Assembly: GCA_965546615.1 (NCBI GenBank)
Contig: CBEUVQ010000048.1
Location: forward strand, 1-14,389
Length of the DNA: 14,389 nucleotides
Reading direction: 5' to 3'
Source of the DNA: CBEUVQ01 sp965546615
Lineage (GTDB): Bacteria > Bacillota > Desulfotomaculia > Desulfotomaculales > Desulfohalotomaculaceae
A program made the translations under genes and the position numbers. Below the pieces are notes generated by a model that did no database searches, was not told the origin of the DNA, and saw only the letters and a list, made by a program, of their open reading frames with translations. Positions 13,752 to 14,389 of this stretch are shown here, in pieces. Positions within the stretch are counted from its first letter, which is position 1. The number at the start of each line of letters is the position of its first letter.

Positions 13752-14389
13752 ATGAAAAGCTGTTTATTTAACAGAATAGTTCTTATAACCGCTGTTTTTA
13801 TTGCGGCAAGCTGGATAAGTACCGGCCCTGCACAGGCAAGGCTGGATGAAATGATTAATAACAATAAGCCGTACCAAACTAACCTAGTTAACTGTCAAAC
13901 AGAGCAGGCGGCTGCTGTATTTAAAGGTGAACCGGAAATTCACCGCGTCAGCCCGGGAGATACGCTGAGCGGTTTAGCGGATAAATACGGTGTTTCGCTG
14001 GATACGCTTGCCGCAGCCAATGGGTTAGACAGCGAAAGTATGCTGTACATCGGTCAAATATTGGATGTGCCGATAAGCACCGTTAAGCATACCGTTAAAC
14101 CAGGTGAAACGCTGACCGGCATTTGCCGGCGCTACCGTGTCACCCAAGCGCAGGTGCTTAACGCCAACGATATGTCCAACCCCGATTTGGTGCGCATTGG
14201 TCAAAATTTAATCATTCCGCTGAAAAACACCGCTGTTGGGGTATCGGCTGCTGCCGGCTCACTGCAGCTTCCGGCAGTTGCCATGGACTGGCCGGTAGCA
14301 GGCAGCATTTCTTCTCCTTTCGGTATTCGCGGCTCCAGCCCGCACCACGGTATAGATATTGCCGCCAATTACGGGGAACTGATTAAAAC
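13752..14389 (+). CDS. Secreted LysM-LysM-M23 peptidase, 3' end cut by window
   Basis: Cell-wall hydrolase: LysM repeats bind peptidoglycan and the M23 domain is a zinc metallo-endopeptidase that cuts peptide crosslinks. ATG 13752 follows the SD GAGGTG at 7 bases; reading is open to the window end (212 codons seen). Residues 1-29 form a signal peptide (MKSCLFNRIVLITAVFIAAS core, likely cut after AQA). LysM 1 spans about 64-107 (HRVSPGDTLSGLADKYGVSLDTL) and LysM 2 about 113-156 (HTVKPGETLTGICRRYRV). The M23 domain opens WPVAGSISSPFGIR (from 180), with the zinc ligands H198 and D202 in HHGID. The remaining catalytic HxH lies beyond the window. Its transcription probably continues from rho, 63 bases upstream, since no promoter was found. 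Sporulation, division or general wall turnover are all possible roles. Confidence 0.9.
   Translation, partial: MKSCLFNRIVLITAVFIAASWISTGPAQARLDEMINNNKPYQTNLVNCQTEQAAAVFKGEPEIHRVSPGDTLSGLADKYGVSLDTLAAANGLDSESMLYIGQILDVPISTVKHTVKPGETLTGICRRYRVTQAQVLNANDMSNPDLVRIGQNLIIPLKNTAVGVSAAAGSLQLPAVAMDWPVAGSISSPFGIRGSSPHHGIDIAANYGELIK

Noticed and set aside
1..14389. CRISPR arrays, insertion sequences, attachment sites, tRNA and rRNA genes.
   Set aside because: No regularly spaced repeats, transposase genes, terminal inverted repeats or RNA gene signatures were seen.

Overview
The window comes from a low-to-mid-GC Gram-positive bacterium, most likely a spore-forming, sulfite- or sulfate-reducing member of the Clostridia (Desulfotomaculum/Peptococcaceae-like). 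Two observations point this way. First, dsrA-dsrB-dsrD marks dissimilatory sulfite reduction in the reductive direction. Second, the rest follows the order known from Bacillus subtilis (ywiB-argS ... pyrG ... spo0F-fbaA-ywjH ... rho), including a Spo0F-like single-domain response regulator. All real genes are on the + strand, Shine-Dalgarno (SD) sequences are strong, and GTG/TTG starts are used.

Layout. (1) 1-2672: dsrA, dsrB and dsrD, closed by a strong intrinsic terminator. DsrAB is the siroheme/[4Fe-4S] sulfite reductase and DsrD its small winged-helix activator. Both gaps between the dsr genes hold hairpins. No dsrC is present in the window. (2) 2673-5197: a DUF1934 (YwiB-like) gene, argS (arginyl-tRNA synthetase) and a tiny two-helix XapX-type membrane protein. 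(3) 5202-6928: pyrG (CTP synthase), with its own consensus sigma-A promoter and a terminator. (4) 7043-9961: sppA (membrane-bound signal peptide peptidase) overlapping a Yip1-family membrane protein gene; then a Spo0F-like receiver gene behind a sequence that matches the sigma-H consensus at every specified base; then an unrecognised cysteine-rich protein. (5) 9962-11708: a structured stretch ending in a terminator-like hairpin, then class II fructose-bisphosphate aldolase and a TalC/FSA-type transaldolase, serving central carbon metabolism. (6) 11725-14389: a consensus promoter, a DUF2062 membrane protein gene, rho, and a LysM-LysM-M23 cell-wall peptidase gene cut by the window edge. The SD of this last gene is buried in a long hairpin that can refold.

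The gene content is mostly housekeeping plus an energy-metabolism operon. The less ordinary signals are regulatory: the switch-like leader of the M23 gene, the sigma-H promoter with a missing canonical start codon at the spo0F-like gene, a possible attenuator before fba, and hairpins capped by GCAA-type loops between the dsr genes. I found no mobile element, CRISPR array, tRNA or rRNA.
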